Assembly (NCBI GenBank): GCA_946186895.1
Contig: CAMHOW010000001.1
Location: 1-50,842 of the forward strand
Direction: 5' to 3'
Origin: an uncultured Fibrobacter sp.
Lineage (GTDB): Bacteria; Fibrobacterota; Fibrobacteria; Fibrobacterales; Fibrobacteraceae
DNA length: 50,842 bases
Part shown: in pieces, positions 1 through 7,974 of the stretch
How positions within the stretch are numbered: the stretch's first letter is position 1
Layout of the letters: every line of letters starts with the position of its first letter
Program-made: the position numbers and the translations under genes
Notes under the pieces: model-generated
Databases searched by the model: none
What the model was told of the DNA's origin: nothing
The model's input: only the letters and a program-made list of their open reading frames with translations

Positions 1-742
1 GACTGTTTTGGCAATCTCGCTATTCCGATTCTAAACCACACGGTGATTCCGGCTCAGGGGCCGGAATGACGTTTAGCCGTAGGCTTAACCCGGAGGGCAA
101 AGCCTAAATGTAATGAAGGCATTGTCTACTACGCAACTGCGGAACGAAGTGAAACGCAGATGCGGAGGCCTTGACCGTGCAAAGCACGGCAAGCCCGAAG
201 GGCAAAACAGGAACAACGTGACTGTTTTGGCAATCTCGCTATTCCGATTTCAGATTCCGGCTCAGGGGCCGGAATGACGTTTAGCCGTAGGCTTAACCCG
301 GAGGGCAAAGCCTAAATGTAATGAAGGCATTGTCTACTACGCAACTGCGAAACGAAGTGAAACGCAGGTGCGGAGGCCTTGACCTGCGAGAATCGCAGGC
401 AAGCCCGAAGGGCAAAAGTTGAACAAAGTGAAACTTTTGGCCATCTCGCTATTCCGATTCTAAACCGCACGGTGATTCCGGCTCGGTGGCCGGAATGACA
501 TTTAACCCGAAGGGCAAGAACTGAAGCATAGCGAAGTTCTTGCCCAATCTCGCTATTCCGATCCCCAAACCGCACGGAGATCCCCGCCTTCGCGGGGATG
601 ACAAGAGGGTTGCAGACATGACGTTTAACCGTAAGCTTAAGATTCCCGCATTCGGGTTCTTAAGGGCAGAGCCCTTAGGCGAAAGGGTAGTGGAATACAC
701 GGCTAGATGGCGGCTCAAGGCCGCCATGACGACGGGTATGTA
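1..742. repeat. Non-coding multi-hairpin repeat region
   Basis: No convincing gene is present. A unit of roughly 210-220 bases recurs (compare 1-60, 220-270 and 440-490; GGCTCAGGGG-type starts at 51, 259 and 480). Each unit is a chain of small inverted repeats: CCGG-N-CCGG at about 49-64, AGGCTT/AAGCCT, CTGCG/CGCAG around a GAACGAAGTGA-like loop, CCGTGC-aaa-GCACGG (about 175-191) and ACAG/CTGT. In the second unit some stems have other sequences but still pair, for example CCTGCGA-gaa-TCGCAGG and AAGTT/AACTT. The 3' part adds CTTAAG/CTTAAG, AAGGGC/GCCCTT and GGCGG/CCGCC hairpins. Short ORFs here are just repeat read-through. Confidence 0.75.
579..607 (+). repeat. 29-bp CCCCGCCTTCGCGGGG hairpin repeat, copy 1
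   Basis: This 29-base palindromic word (CCCCGCCTTCGCGGGG core plus ATGACAAGAG) recurs perfectly in the opposite orientation at 43255-43283. Hairpins of this kind are common dispersed repeats in many bacterial genomes. Confidence 0.8.
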
Positions 743-763
743 ACGAGGGGAAGGCTTTCCCCT
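743..763. repeat. AGGGGAA-N4-TTCCCCT hairpin at the 3' end of the GGDEF gene
   Basis: Perfect 7-bp arms (746-752 and 757-763) with a 4-base loop touch the stop codon of the diguanylate cyclase gene. Nearly the same 21 bases occur at 36430-36450 inside the TtpC-like gene, so this is a member of a dispersed family. No T-run follows on the minus strand, so it is not an obvious intrinsic terminator. Confidence 0.6.
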
Positions 764-2550
764 TAAATAGTTGTACGGGCTCCGATTGTCCGGATAATCG
801 TATTCAGGATTTCGTCGCGCCCACCCTTCATACTCATCTTGTTCTTGTACATCAGGGCGTCGGCACGCTCAAAGACCGCCGAAACGTTCTTGTCGTGGGC
901 CTGGTCGAAGACCGCAATACCGCAGGCCACAATAACCTTGTCATGCTCGGAATTGCTCTTCACCGTCTCCACAAAATCGTGCTCCAACTTTTCGCGATTT
1001 TCAAAATCGTCACCCCGCAAAATCGCCACGAACTCATCGCCGCCTACGCGGAACACGGGACTGTGCTTAAAGGTATTACACACAAGCCTTGACGCATTCT
1101 TGATGTAGACGTCGCCAGCCTTGTGGCCCTGCGTATCGTTGACAGTCTTGAGGCCGTTCACATCGCAAATGGCAATTGCAAATTCAACCTTTTCGCCTGC
1201 CTGAATCTGCTGGTCCAATTTCTTCTCGAACTCACCATATGCATTCTTGTTCTTGATGCCGGTCAAGTCGTCACGGCGAGCCTTTTCGAAATTGATGGAG
1301 GCTTCTTCCCTGATTTTCTGTTCACGGCGAACCTGGGCATCCACGTTGGTCACACTGATGACCACATGGTTCTTGTCGGCATACACCGCCACCAAGTTCA
1401 CATACTGGGGACCCGTCGGAGTGTTCAGGCGGTATGTCAGGGAGAACATTCCATTTTCGTCCAGCTCCCTCAAAAGGCTTTCCCTATCCAGCCCAGCTTC
1501 AATTAACGGAATATCTTCTTGATAGATAACAGTCATCGCATCTTTCTTCAGCTGGTTGAAGAAGTCTTCGCCTTCAAGGGCAACGCTCAGCTCACAGAAC
1601 AAGCGCTCGCTCTTATACAAGGCGTAATGATCCGTTGTCAGGTCCACCATGTAAAGAGCGTCATAACGCTCAGCCAGAGCCATCACGATCTGGCCAAAGA
1701 CTTCGCCCTTAGAAGCTTTCTTCTGAAGTTCTTGTTCGCGACGCTCCATGGCATCGATGTTGGTGACGCTGATAACAATATGATCTTTATCGGAATAGAC
1801 CGCCATCATTTTCACGTACTGCGGGCCTTTGGCCGTATTCAACCGGTAGCGGAGCGTAAACAGCCCAATATCGTCCAGGTCTTTCAGCAGTGATTCTCTC
1901 GTGAGGGCTTCCTGCACCAAGGGAACATCATCTTTATAGATAACCTGCTCAGCATCCTTTCTTAGCTGATTAAAGAAATCATCTCCCTCAAGAGCAATGC
2001 TAAGCTCGCAGAAAACCCGTTCACTCTTGTACTGCACATAGTGTTCTGTCTTGAGATCCACCATGTAAAGAGCATCGTAGCGTTCGGCCAGAGCCATCAC
2101 AATTTGGCCGTAAACCTCGCTCTTGGTCGCCTTTTCCTTAAGCGCCAGGCGTTCACGTTCCTGCTTATCAATATTGTTCACCCCGATAACCAGGTATTCC
2201 CGCCCCTGCGAATGAGCTAGTACGGCCTTCATCTGGAACCAGACAGGCTCGCCTTCTACCATCAGTCGATACTTGAAGTCAAAGGCATGGTCATCTTGAA
2301 TGGCCTTGAGCAGCGATTCCCGGTTGATATGATCCGAAAAGGACTGTTTGTCCTCGGGGCACACCACCGCCTCCATATTGACCTTTGTATCTTCCCAAAA
2401 ATCGCAGGAATCCACCAGATCCAGCTTCTGGTGCTTGCCGCGAAACGCAAACATAGCGTACTGATTAGTCTCGTTGTCGACAAAGAACACGCACTCGTAG
2501 TCAAGGGAGAGTGCAGAGGCTACATCCTCAAATGTCAAATGCATGTCCAT
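763..2550 (-). CDS. Diguanylate cyclase with repeated sensory-like domains
   Basis: Predicted to make cyclic di-GMP from two GTP. The C-terminal third is a GGDEF domain: DDLTGIKNKNAY opening, then RVGGDEF with GGDEF at about residue 503. The usual RxxD inhibitory site five residues upstream is absent, so product feedback may be missing. In front lie three related PAS-like repeats of about 145 residues. The last two are near-duplicates (both contain QIVMALAERYDALYMVDL and a VISVTN segment). No membrane segment is seen, so the protein is probably cytoplasmic. The chosen ATG at 2550 has AGGATT about 7 bases upstream; an in-frame extension to 2673 lacks a ribosome site. Signal and effector are unknown. 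Confidence 0.9.
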   Translation of the reverse strand: MDMHLTFEDVASALSLDYECVFFVDNETNQYAMFAFRGKHQKLDLVDSCDFWEDTKVNMEAVVCPEDKQSFSDHINRESLLKAIQDDHAFDFKYRLMVEGEPVWFQMKAVLAHSQGREYLVIGVNNIDKQERERLALKEKATKSEVYGQIVMALAERYDALYMVDLKTEHYVQYKSERVFCELSIALEGDDFFNQLRKDAEQVIYKDDVPLVQEALTRESLLKDLDDIGLFTLRYRLNTAKGPQYVKMMAVYSDKDHIVISVTNIDAMERREQELQKKASKGEVFGQIVMALAERYDALYMVDLTTDHYALYKSERLFCELSVALEGEDFFNQLKKDAMTVIYQEDIPLIEAGLDRESLLRELDENGMFSLTYRLNTPTGPQYVNLVAVYADKNHVVISVTNVDAQVRREQKIREEASINFEKARRDDLTGIKNKNAYGEFEKKLDQQIQAGEKVEFAIAICDVNGLKTVNDTQGHKAGDVYIKNASRLVCNTFKHSPVFRVGGDEFVAILRGDDFENREKLEHDFVETVKSNSEHDKVIVACGIAVFDQAHDKNVSAVFERADALMYKNKMSMKGGRDEILNTIIRTIGARTTI

Positions 2551-2763
2551 AGGCAATCCTAAATCGGGGTATATAATCGTAAAATAAACACATTTTTGCG
2601 AAAAAGCAACAACAGTATACCCCTTTTTACAATTATTGTAATTATGCCGATGGGCCTGAAGACGACGCCACAAAGTGGCCCATTAGGTCGTTTTCCCCTA
2701 AAAAACGGCGTTTTTGCGGTAAAAAAGCCAATTTTACCCCCTTTCGCACACGTTAGTTTGTTC
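2551..2763. other. Divergent intergenic region, GGDEF gene and rpsP
   Basis: Non-coding. On the minus strand a TATATA box near 2570 precedes the AGGATT ribosome site of the GGDEF gene. The remainder is AT-rich with no further structure recognised. Confidence 0.4.
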
Positions 2764-2823
2764 GTAAAGAACGGAAAAAATTTACATTCCGTCCTTTACA
2801 GACAAGTTTTTTGTTGTTATATT
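2764..2823 (+). promoter_or_regulatory. rpsP promoter with operator-like inverted repeat
   Basis: A -35-like TTTACA (2795-2800) and a -10 TATATT (2818-2823) are 17 bases apart. A 12-base inverted repeat with one mismatch (GTAAAGAACGGA at 2764-2775, TCCGTCCTTTAC at 2788-2799) overlaps the -35 element. That position fits a repressor site or a structured upstream element; the binding protein is unknown. Confidence 0.55.
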
Positions 2824-2864
2824 TGGCCTCAAAAAGAAACAATCAACCCCAAAAGAGGTTAAAA

Positions 2865-3302
2865 ATGGCAACTGTTATCCGTCTCGCTCGCTTTGGCAAG
2901 CGTCACAACCCCATCTACCGCGCCGTGGTTATCGACAGCCGCAAGGCCCGCGACGATAGCTTTATCGAACAGGTGGGTTTCTACAACCCCAACCTGAAGA
3001 AGCCGGAAATCCGCTTCGAACAGGAAAAGGTCCTCAAGTGGCTCCAGACTGGCGCACAGCCGTCTGACACCGTCCGCAGCCTCCTGAAGAAGGTGGGCAT
3101 CATGGAACTGTTCCACGAACTCCGTGCCGGCCGTTCCATCGAAGGCAAGGTCGCTACTCCTAAGGCCGACAAGGCCAAGAAGGCCAAGCTGGGTCCCAAG
3201 GCTCTCGCCAAGATCGAAGCTGAAAAGGCCGCCAAGGAAGCCGCCGCTGCTGAAGCCGCTGCCGCTGCCGAAGCTCCTGCCGAAGCCCCGGCCGAAGCCT
3301 AA
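2865..3302 (+). CDS. rpsP: 30S ribosomal protein S16
   Basis: Component of the small ribosomal subunit, needed for 30S assembly. The N-terminus (MATVIRLARFGKRHNPIYRA) is the family signature, followed by the conserved phase around ARDDSFIEQVGFYNP and a TVRSLLKK-like segment. The length of 145 aa exceeds the usual 80-90 aa: about 55 extra C-terminal residues are Ala, Lys and Glu rich, ending in APAEAPAEA, probably a disordered tail. The start at 2865 has AGAGGT about 6 bases upstream; a longer in-frame start at 2811 lies inside the promoter. First gene of the classic rpsP-rimM-trmD-rplS operon. Confidence 0.97.
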   Translation: MATVIRLARFGKRHNPIYRAVVIDSRKARDDSFIEQVGFYNPNLKKPEIRFEQEKVLKWLQTGAQPSDTVRSLLKKVGIMELFHELRAGRSIEGKVATPKADKAKKAKLGPKALAKIEAEKAAKEAAAAEAAAAAEAPAEAPAEA

Positions 3303-3318
3303 TCAAATTCTTTTGAAG

Positions 3319-3348
3319 AGTCCTGTGCCCAGCGCACAGGACTTTTTT
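3319..3348 (+). terminator. Hairpin plus T-run after rpsP
   Basis: GTCCTGTGC and GCACAGGAC form a perfect 9-bp stem with a 5-base loop, followed by TTTTTT. It has the form of an intrinsic terminator but sits inside a conserved operon 50 bases before rimM. It may therefore act as a partial terminator that makes S16 mRNA more abundant than rimM-trmD. Confidence 0.85.
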
Positions 3349-3365
3349 CGTCTTAGAACAAACCC

Positions 3366-3393
3366 CACACCTCGCACTCCACACTCCGCACCG
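3366..3393 (+). repeat. Four-copy heptamer (CRCAYYY) before rimM
   Basis: CACACCT, CGCACTC, CACACTC and CGCACCG follow each other without gaps, ending five bases before the rimM ATG. A similar four-copy heptamer run precedes tonB (32895-32922). Confidence 0.55.
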
Positions 3394-3398
3394 ATACG

Positions 3399-3971
3399 AT
3401 GCCCGATTACTCAAACCACATCACCGTCTGTCAGCTCATGGGAAGCCATGGCGTGAAGGGCTATATCAAGGCCCGACCGCTGACCCATGACCCGGAGCGT
3501 CACAAGCTCTTGAAGGCCGTGGTGGTCGAGAAGGTGAACGGGCAGTTCGTAGAACTGGAAGTGGAAGATTCCAAGCTGGCTGGGGCACTCTGGCACCTGA
3601 AGTTCAAGGGCTTTGACACCCCCGAGTCCCTGCGGCCCCTGGTGAACGGCAACCTGATGGTAAGCCCCGACGAGCGGATTCCCGCTCCCGAAGGGGAGTT
3701 CTACCTGGACGACCTGGCAGGTTTCGCGGTGAAGCTCACGGACGGACGCACCGTAGGCGAGGTACTGGAGGTGCAGGAACTGCCCACCGTAGACGCGTTC
3801 CTCATCAAGTTCGCTCCCGAGGCCGAGGCGGAGTTTTCCAAGAAGACCATCCTCGCCCCCTGGATTGAGGACTGCGTGTCAGAAATTGACGAAGAAAACC
3901 AGGCCATCATTTGCGACGGCGACTACCTGCGGGCCCTGTGCCCCGAAGAGAGGCCAGCCAATGAGGATTGA
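3399..3971 (+). CDS. rimM: Ribosome maturation factor RimM
   Basis: Assists 30S head assembly, classically by binding ribosomal protein S19. The N-terminal RimM domain shows the GSHGVKGYIKARPLT segment; the C-terminal PRC-barrel begins at GEFYLDDLAGFAV and contains a TVDAFLIKF strand. At 190 aa it is a little longer than average. It lies between rpsP and trmD in the conserved order, and its last 11 bases overlap trmD, implying translational coupling. No strong Shine-Dalgarno precedes the ATG at 3399; a CACACT-type heptamer tandem repeat occupies that place instead. Confidence 0.95.
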   Translation: MPDYSNHITVCQLMGSHGVKGYIKARPLTHDPERHKLLKAVVVEKVNGQFVELEVEDSKLAGALWHLKFKGFDTPESLRPLVNGNLMVSPDERIPAPEGEFYLDDLAGFAVKLTDGRTVGEVLEVQELPTVDAFLIKFAPEAEAEFSKKTILAPWIEDCVSEIDEENQAIICDGDYLRALCPEERPANED

Positions 3972-4665
3972 CTGCATCACCATCTTCCCCGAGATGTTCA
4001 CCCCCATGACCCAGTCCATCATGGGCCGTGCCCAGAACAAGGGCATCCTGCAGTTCAACACCGTGTTTCTGCGGGACTTCGCCATCAATGACTACGGTCA
4101 GGTGGACGACGTGCCCTACGGCGGCGAACCGGGAATGGTGCTTAGACCAGAACCCCTGGCCCAGGCTATCCGGAGCACGGGAGTCAAGGAAGACGGCGGC
4201 AAGGTCATCTACATGACCGCCGACGGCGTACCCCTCACCCACAAGATTGCAGAGGACCTTTCCAAGGAAGAGCACCTGGTTATCGTGTGCGGACACTACA
4301 AGGGTATCGACGACCGCATACGCCAGTCCGAGGTGGACATGGAGATTTCCATCGGGGATTTCGTGGTGAGCGGCGGCGAGCTGCCCGCCATGCTCCTGAC
4401 CGACGCCGTGGTGCGCCTGAAGGACGGGGCCCTCGGGAACAGGGAATCCGGCGATACGGACTCCTTTGCCCAGGGTCTTCTGGGCTGGCCCGTCTACACC
4501 CGGCCCGAGGTTTTCGAGGGCAGACGGGTGCCCGAGGTGCTTTTGAGTGGGCACCACAAGAACATTTCGGAATGGCGGAAGCAAGAATCCTTGAAAAGAA
4601 CCCAAGAAAGACGGCCCGACATCCTTGAAAAAATCAAATTAAATGCTAAATTTGGCGACAAATAA
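3961..4665 (+). CDS. trmD: tRNA (guanine-37-N1) methyltransferase
   Basis: Methylates G37 next to the anticodon using S-adenosylmethionine, preventing +1 frameshifting. The SPOUT-knot motifs are visible: GHYKGIDDRI, then SIGDFVVSGGELPAM, and the C-terminal LLSGHHKNISEWR. At 234 aa it is of normal length. The start MRIDCITIFPEMF at 3961 is the family start and overlaps rimM by 11 bases; an upstream in-frame ATG at 3865 lies wholly inside rimM and is rejected. Third gene of the rpsP operon. Confidence 0.97.
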   Translation: MRIDCITIFPEMFTPMTQSIMGRAQNKGILQFNTVFLRDFAINDYGQVDDVPYGGEPGMVLRPEPLAQAIRSTGVKEDGGKVIYMTADGVPLTHKIAEDLSKEEHLVIVCGHYKGIDDRIRQSEVDMEISIGDFVVSGGELPAMLLTDAVVRLKDGALGNRESGDTDSFAQGLLGWPVYTRPEVFEGRRVPEVLLSGHHKNISEWRKQESLKRTQERRPDILEKIKLNAKFGDK

Positions 4666-4681
4666 TTAAGAGGTACACATT

Positions 4682-5029
4682 ATGTCCCTGAACATCGAAG
4701 CTATCCATAACGAAAACGTAAAGGCTGAAGCCCCGAGCTTCCGCGCTGGCGACACCGTCACGGTGAACGTAAAGGTTATTGAAGGAACCAAGGAACGCAT
4801 CCAGCCTTTCAAGGGCGTTGTGATCCAGCAGAAGAACTCCGGCATTTCCAAGACCCTCACGGTCCGCAAGATGTCCGGCTCTGTTGCCGTGGAACGTATT
4901 TTCCCGGTGAACTCCCCCCGCATCGACTCCATCGTCCTGGACCGTGCCGGTAAGGTTCGTCAGTCTCGCATCTACTACATGCGCAACCTCCGCGGTAAGG
5001 CAGCCCGTATCGACGAACGCGAGGCCTAA
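4682..5029 (+). CDS. rplS: 50S ribosomal protein L19
   Basis: Large-subunit protein near the 30S/50S interface. The 115-aa sequence carries the usual FRAGDTVTVNVKV opening, the GVVIQQKNSG segment, ERIFPVNSPRIDSI and the terminal SRIYYMRNLRGKAARI. AAGAGGT lies about 7 bases before the ATG. It closes the rpsP-rimM-trmD-rplS operon, 16 bases after trmD. No clear terminator follows; only a GCCTAATTAGGC palindrome overlaps the stop codon, so read-through into the next gene is possible. Confidence 0.97.
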   Translation: MSLNIEAIHNENVKAEAPSFRAGDTVTVNVKVIEGTKERIQPFKGVVIQQKNSGISKTLTVRKMSGSVAVERIFPVNSPRIDSIVLDRAGKVRQSRIYYMRNLRGKAARIDEREA

Positions 5030-5055
5030 TTAGGCTTCCAAGGGGTTCTTTCCCG

Positions 5056-5955
5056 ATGAACGGGAATTCCCGCCAACAAGTTATCCCGCCTGCGCACCTC
5101 AGCGTGAAGGCGGGTTTTGTTGTATATTCCCATAACGACCAGGAACGCAAAATTATCATCCTGGACAAGGGCGAACTGGCAGCGGTAGACAACAGCCAGT
5201 CCCCCCGCAAGATCATGTTCACCATGCATCCCGGCGACCTAGTCGGAGTGGCCGCCATCCTGGAGCGGGAGCCTTTCCGCTACGACCTGGAAGCCACCGT
5301 AGACTCCGAAATCACGGTGGTGGGCGAAGACTGCATGGAGTCCGAACTCAAGAACATCCCCCTGTGGCTGTTGGCGGTCATCCGAGAACTTTCGGCAAAG
5401 AACCGGCAGCGGAAAGAAGACAGCCGCCATAGTCGCGCAGGCAATTCCCTGATAAGCCTGGCAGAATTCTGCAGATACCAGAAGAAAGACGAACCCTACC
5501 CGCTGGAAGGGTTTGTCCAGGAATTCTGCTGGCAAACCAAGGCAAGCGCCCCAAGTGTCAAGGAAGACCTGAAGGCCCTGTGCCGCAGGAAGTTCGTAGA
5601 AATTTCCGGTTCCGTAGTAACAGTAACTCACCCTGAACTGCTGGAGCTGTTCGTCGACTACCTGGAGACCCAGGAACAAGACAAGCCCTGGCCGCCCCTA
5701 CAACTTACCCTGAACCAGAAGAAGGCTCTTGTTAGGTTGTCTATAATGGACAACCAAACGCCCCAAGACCCTCCGGCATGGCTTGCCTATTTCCAGAAGA
5801 ACAACATCACCCTCACCGCCGCCGACTGGATCAAGATGCAGGGTCTGGGTTGGTTTGCTAACCCAAAAGAAAACCTGTTCGTGCCCGATTCCAAGAAAGT
5901 CCAGTACTTTCTGCTGGCGCTCCGTTACGAAATCAACCTGAGGGGGGTGCTGTAA
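5056..5955 (+). CDS. cNMP-binding-fold protein, Crp-like, first of a tandem pair
   Basis: Residues about 12-105 resemble a cyclic-nucleotide-binding beta-roll (IIILDKGELAAVD, then MHPGDLVGVAAILEREPFRYDLEAT, then SEITVVG). The arginine of the nucleotide-binding cassette is not obvious, so ligand binding is uncertain. Residues 130-195 could form a winged helix (SVKEDLKALCRRKFVEI), but a classical Crp HTH was not recognised. The C-terminal 100 residues are unassigned. It starts 26 bases after rplS with AAGGGG upstream and overlaps the next, similarly built gene by one base (TAATG), so the two proteins are probably made together. Confidence 0.7.
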   Translation: MNGNSRQQVIPPAHLSVKAGFVVYSHNDQERKIIILDKGELAAVDNSQSPRKIMFTMHPGDLVGVAAILEREPFRYDLEATVDSEITVVGEDCMESELKNIPLWLLAVIRELSAKNRQRKEDSRHSRAGNSLISLAEFCRYQKKDEPYPLEGFVQEFCWQTKASAPSVKEDLKALCRRKFVEISGSVVTVTHPELLELFVDYLETQEQDKPWPPLQLTLNQKKALVRLSIMDNQTPQDPPAWLAYFQKNNITLTAADWIKMQGLGWFANPKENLFVPDSKKVQYFLLALRYEINLRGVL

Positions 5956-6887
5956 TGAAGCTCTCCGCCGGTGATTTTCTGTGCCTGGAAGGGGACTTCG
6001 CAAGCTCCCTCTACATCGTCATTTCGGGGACTCTGGTAGGATCGTGCAGCGAGCAAGTTTGCACGGCCACCAAGCGGTTTGAGCCTGGCTCCATTATCGA
6101 CGTTTTCAGCCTGCTGGAAAACGCCCCCAGGGAATACACCCTGAAGGCTGAAGAAGACTGCGAAATCCAGGTGGTGGACAACGAACAGCTTAAGGCCATC
6201 TTGGATGAAAAGCCCTCGTGGTTGCGTTCCATCATAGAATTTCTAATCCGGCGGAACCACATCGGCGAAGAGAACAAGCGCAAGAGTGACCTGGTGCAGG
6301 CTCTGCCTTCGCTGCTATACCTGTTCTCCGGCCTACTGAAAGAGCTGAACAGCAACACTGTTCCCGTAAACCTGCTTTCGGAGCGGGCTTTTCGCATGAA
6401 CGGCTCTCGCCCCGAAGAATGCCGTAAGCTGCTCCGGATGCTACAGGAACTGGGTATTCTCAAAATTCAAGAAGATTCCGTACAGGTGGAATCGAGGGAA
6501 CTGATCCACCTGCTTTACGAGACCCTCCGCTACCGTGCACTGGAACGTAAGGTGAGCCCAAACATTCTTTCCATGACCGACCAGATGGTTCTGACAGTGT
6601 TCATCAAGCTCTCCAAGCAGAATAAAGATCCCCTTCGAAACGGCCTCAGCGCCATACCTACAAGCGAATTAAAGGCCGAAGCCAAGAAGAGCATGCACGG
6701 CATGACCCTGACTACACGCACAATCGGTTCCCTGGTAGAGAAAGGGATTCTCACCCCTGACACCACACTGGATTTCCACGCGAAACTGGAGCAATCGGAA
6801 TTCTTTTTCGGGGATTTCGACCACATCATGGATTTGCTGGAACTGAACCGGATTTTCCCACTGCTTGATAAAAAGCTGGTGGAATAA
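5955..6887 (+). CDS. cNMP-binding-fold protein, Crp-like, second of a tandem pair
   Basis: Starts on the stop codon of the preceding gene (TAATG). Residues 1-100 form the same beta-roll: LSAGDFLCLEGDFASSLYIV, a FEPGSIIDVFSLLENAPREYTLKA core and a DCEIQVVD strand. The middle part (RPEECRKLLRMLQELGILKI) resembles a winged helix; the rest is helical and unassigned. The architecture matches the upstream neighbour closely enough to suggest gene duplication. The role is unknown; a transcription factor or a ligand-gated scaffold are both possible. Followed by an AT-rich gap before the next gene. Confidence 0.7.
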   Translation: MKLSAGDFLCLEGDFASSLYIVISGTLVGSCSEQVCTATKRFEPGSIIDVFSLLENAPREYTLKAEEDCEIQVVDNEQLKAILDEKPSWLRSIIEFLIRRNHIGEENKRKSDLVQALPSLLYLFSGLLKELNSNTVPVNLLSERAFRMNGSRPEECRKLLRMLQELGILKIQEDSVQVESRELIHLLYETLRYRALERKVSPNILSMTDQMVLTVFIKLSKQNKDPLRNGLSAIPTSELKAEAKKSMHGMTLTTRTIGSLVEKGILTPDTTLDFHAKLEQSEFFFGDFDHIMDLLELNRIFPLLDKKLVE

Positions 6888-6912
6888 CTAAATAATTTTT
6901 AGCCTAAATTAT

Positions 6913-6924
6913 TACATTTACAGC
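6913..6924 (+). promoter_or_regulatory. -10-like box 6 nt before a start codon
   Basis: TACATT (6913-6918) is followed by six bases and the ATG at 6925, with no Shine-Dalgarno. It matches the TATATT-N7-ATG pattern seen at fmt, radA and others and suggests a leaderless transcript. Confidence 0.35.
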
Positions 6925-7974
6925 ATGAAAATGCAAACGCACATTCTAGTTAGAACGGTGTGGCTTTTGGCCGTTTTGACACTTTTTGCCAGTGCTGCCG
7001 ACGTCACAGCGCCCCAGGGGACCGTGCGTAACCTGACCGTAAACGACTTTATGCCCCACCCAAACGTAGGCAAGGATTTCAACGAGACTTGGAGCTACCA
7101 GTTTGTATTCGACAACGGGACCCGGGCTTTCGTGAACTACGCTCTGTTGCAGGTGCCAGCCTCGGGGCAGAAGGTGACCTGCGACATTACCTTCTGGAAT
7201 TTCAAGGGCAAAACCTATACGGTAGGTCGTCAGTACCCACCAGAACGACTGAAGGCTGACAAGAACTCGGGTTCCATCGACATCAAGGGCGAATACAAGA
7301 TGGAAAACAAGCCAGGCAAGGGACACCGGGTGTACTTTACCGCCGACAAGGGCGGAAAATTCCTGCTGGACGTGACCTTTGAAAGCGCCGAGACCGGCAA
7401 GGTCATTGGCAACGGCGTGTGGAACGTAGGTAAAGAAAAGATGGGCCAGTACATCCACATTCCCTACGGCCGCGTTTCCGGAAAGATTGCTTATAACGAC
7501 GACACCCTTACTGTGAAGGGGTATGCCTACATGGACCAGATCTGGCAATCCGCACAGGCTACCGACATGGTCCGCCGGACTATCAATTTTAGCACCAACG
7601 CCCGCAACCCCATGTATGCGGGGCGTGTGTCCCTAAGCACCAAGGGCGAGCTGATGGGATATGTCATCTATAACAGCCCCGAGGGCACGAAGGTGGCAAT
7701 GCCCACGGCACTCAAGGACGGCAACAACGGTTACGATGGCAAAAAATTTCCGAAAGAAACCCTGGCCATCGAATGGACTGAGGGAGTCCCCACTCTGACC
7801 TTTGCCGTGAACAAGACTTACCAAAAAGCCTCTCTGCTAGATAAGATTGACAGCTGGGTAGCAAGACAAGCCATGAAGCTGGCCGCCGGCGGTGAAATCC
7901 TTTTTTACAGAGGCCGCAGCGATGGAAATCACGGGAAAAAGGTAGACTGGACCGTAACGGGAGTAAAGGACTGA
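6925..7974 (+). CDS. Secreted lipocalin-like (CrtC/Svf1-type) protein
   Basis: An N-terminal signal peptide (hydrophobic VWLLAVLTLFASA, cleavage near residue 24) precedes an all-beta protein of about 325 residues. The segment IHIPYGRVSGKIAYND followed by VKGYAYMDQIWQ resembles the paired-lipocalin fold of the CrtC/AttH/Svf1 group, which often has a GxxYxDHxWG motif; here Gln replaces the usual His, so hydratase chemistry is doubtful. It overlaps hisA by one base (TGATGA) and probably heads a hisA-glycosyltransferase transcript. A lipid- or wall-related role is possible. Family assignment is by motif memory only. Confidence 0.6.
   Translation: MKMQTHILVRTVWLLAVLTLFASAADVTAPQGTVRNLTVNDFMPHPNVGKDFNETWSYQFVFDNGTRAFVNYALLQVPASGQKVTCDITFWNFKGKTYTVGRQYPPERLKADKNSGSIDIKGEYKMENKPGKGHRVYFTADKGGKFLLDVTFESAETGKVIGNGVWNVGKEKMGQYIHIPYGRVSGKIAYNDDTLTVKGYAYMDQIWQSAQATDMVRRTINFSTNARNPMYAGRVSLSTKGELMGYVIYNSPEGTKVAMPTALKDGNNGYDGKKFPKETLAIEWTEGVPTLTFAVNKTYQKASLLDKIDSWVARQAMKLAAGGEILFYRGRSDGNHGKKVDWTVTGVKD

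Noticed and set aside
1..500. Direct repeats that could suggest a CRISPR array
   Set aside because: Repeat spacing is about 208-221 bases, the repeats are long and diverged, and there are no uniform short spacers or cas genes.
312..743. ORFs of 67-92 aa on both strands
   Set aside because: They are read-through of the hairpin repeats, lack ribosome sites and match no family.
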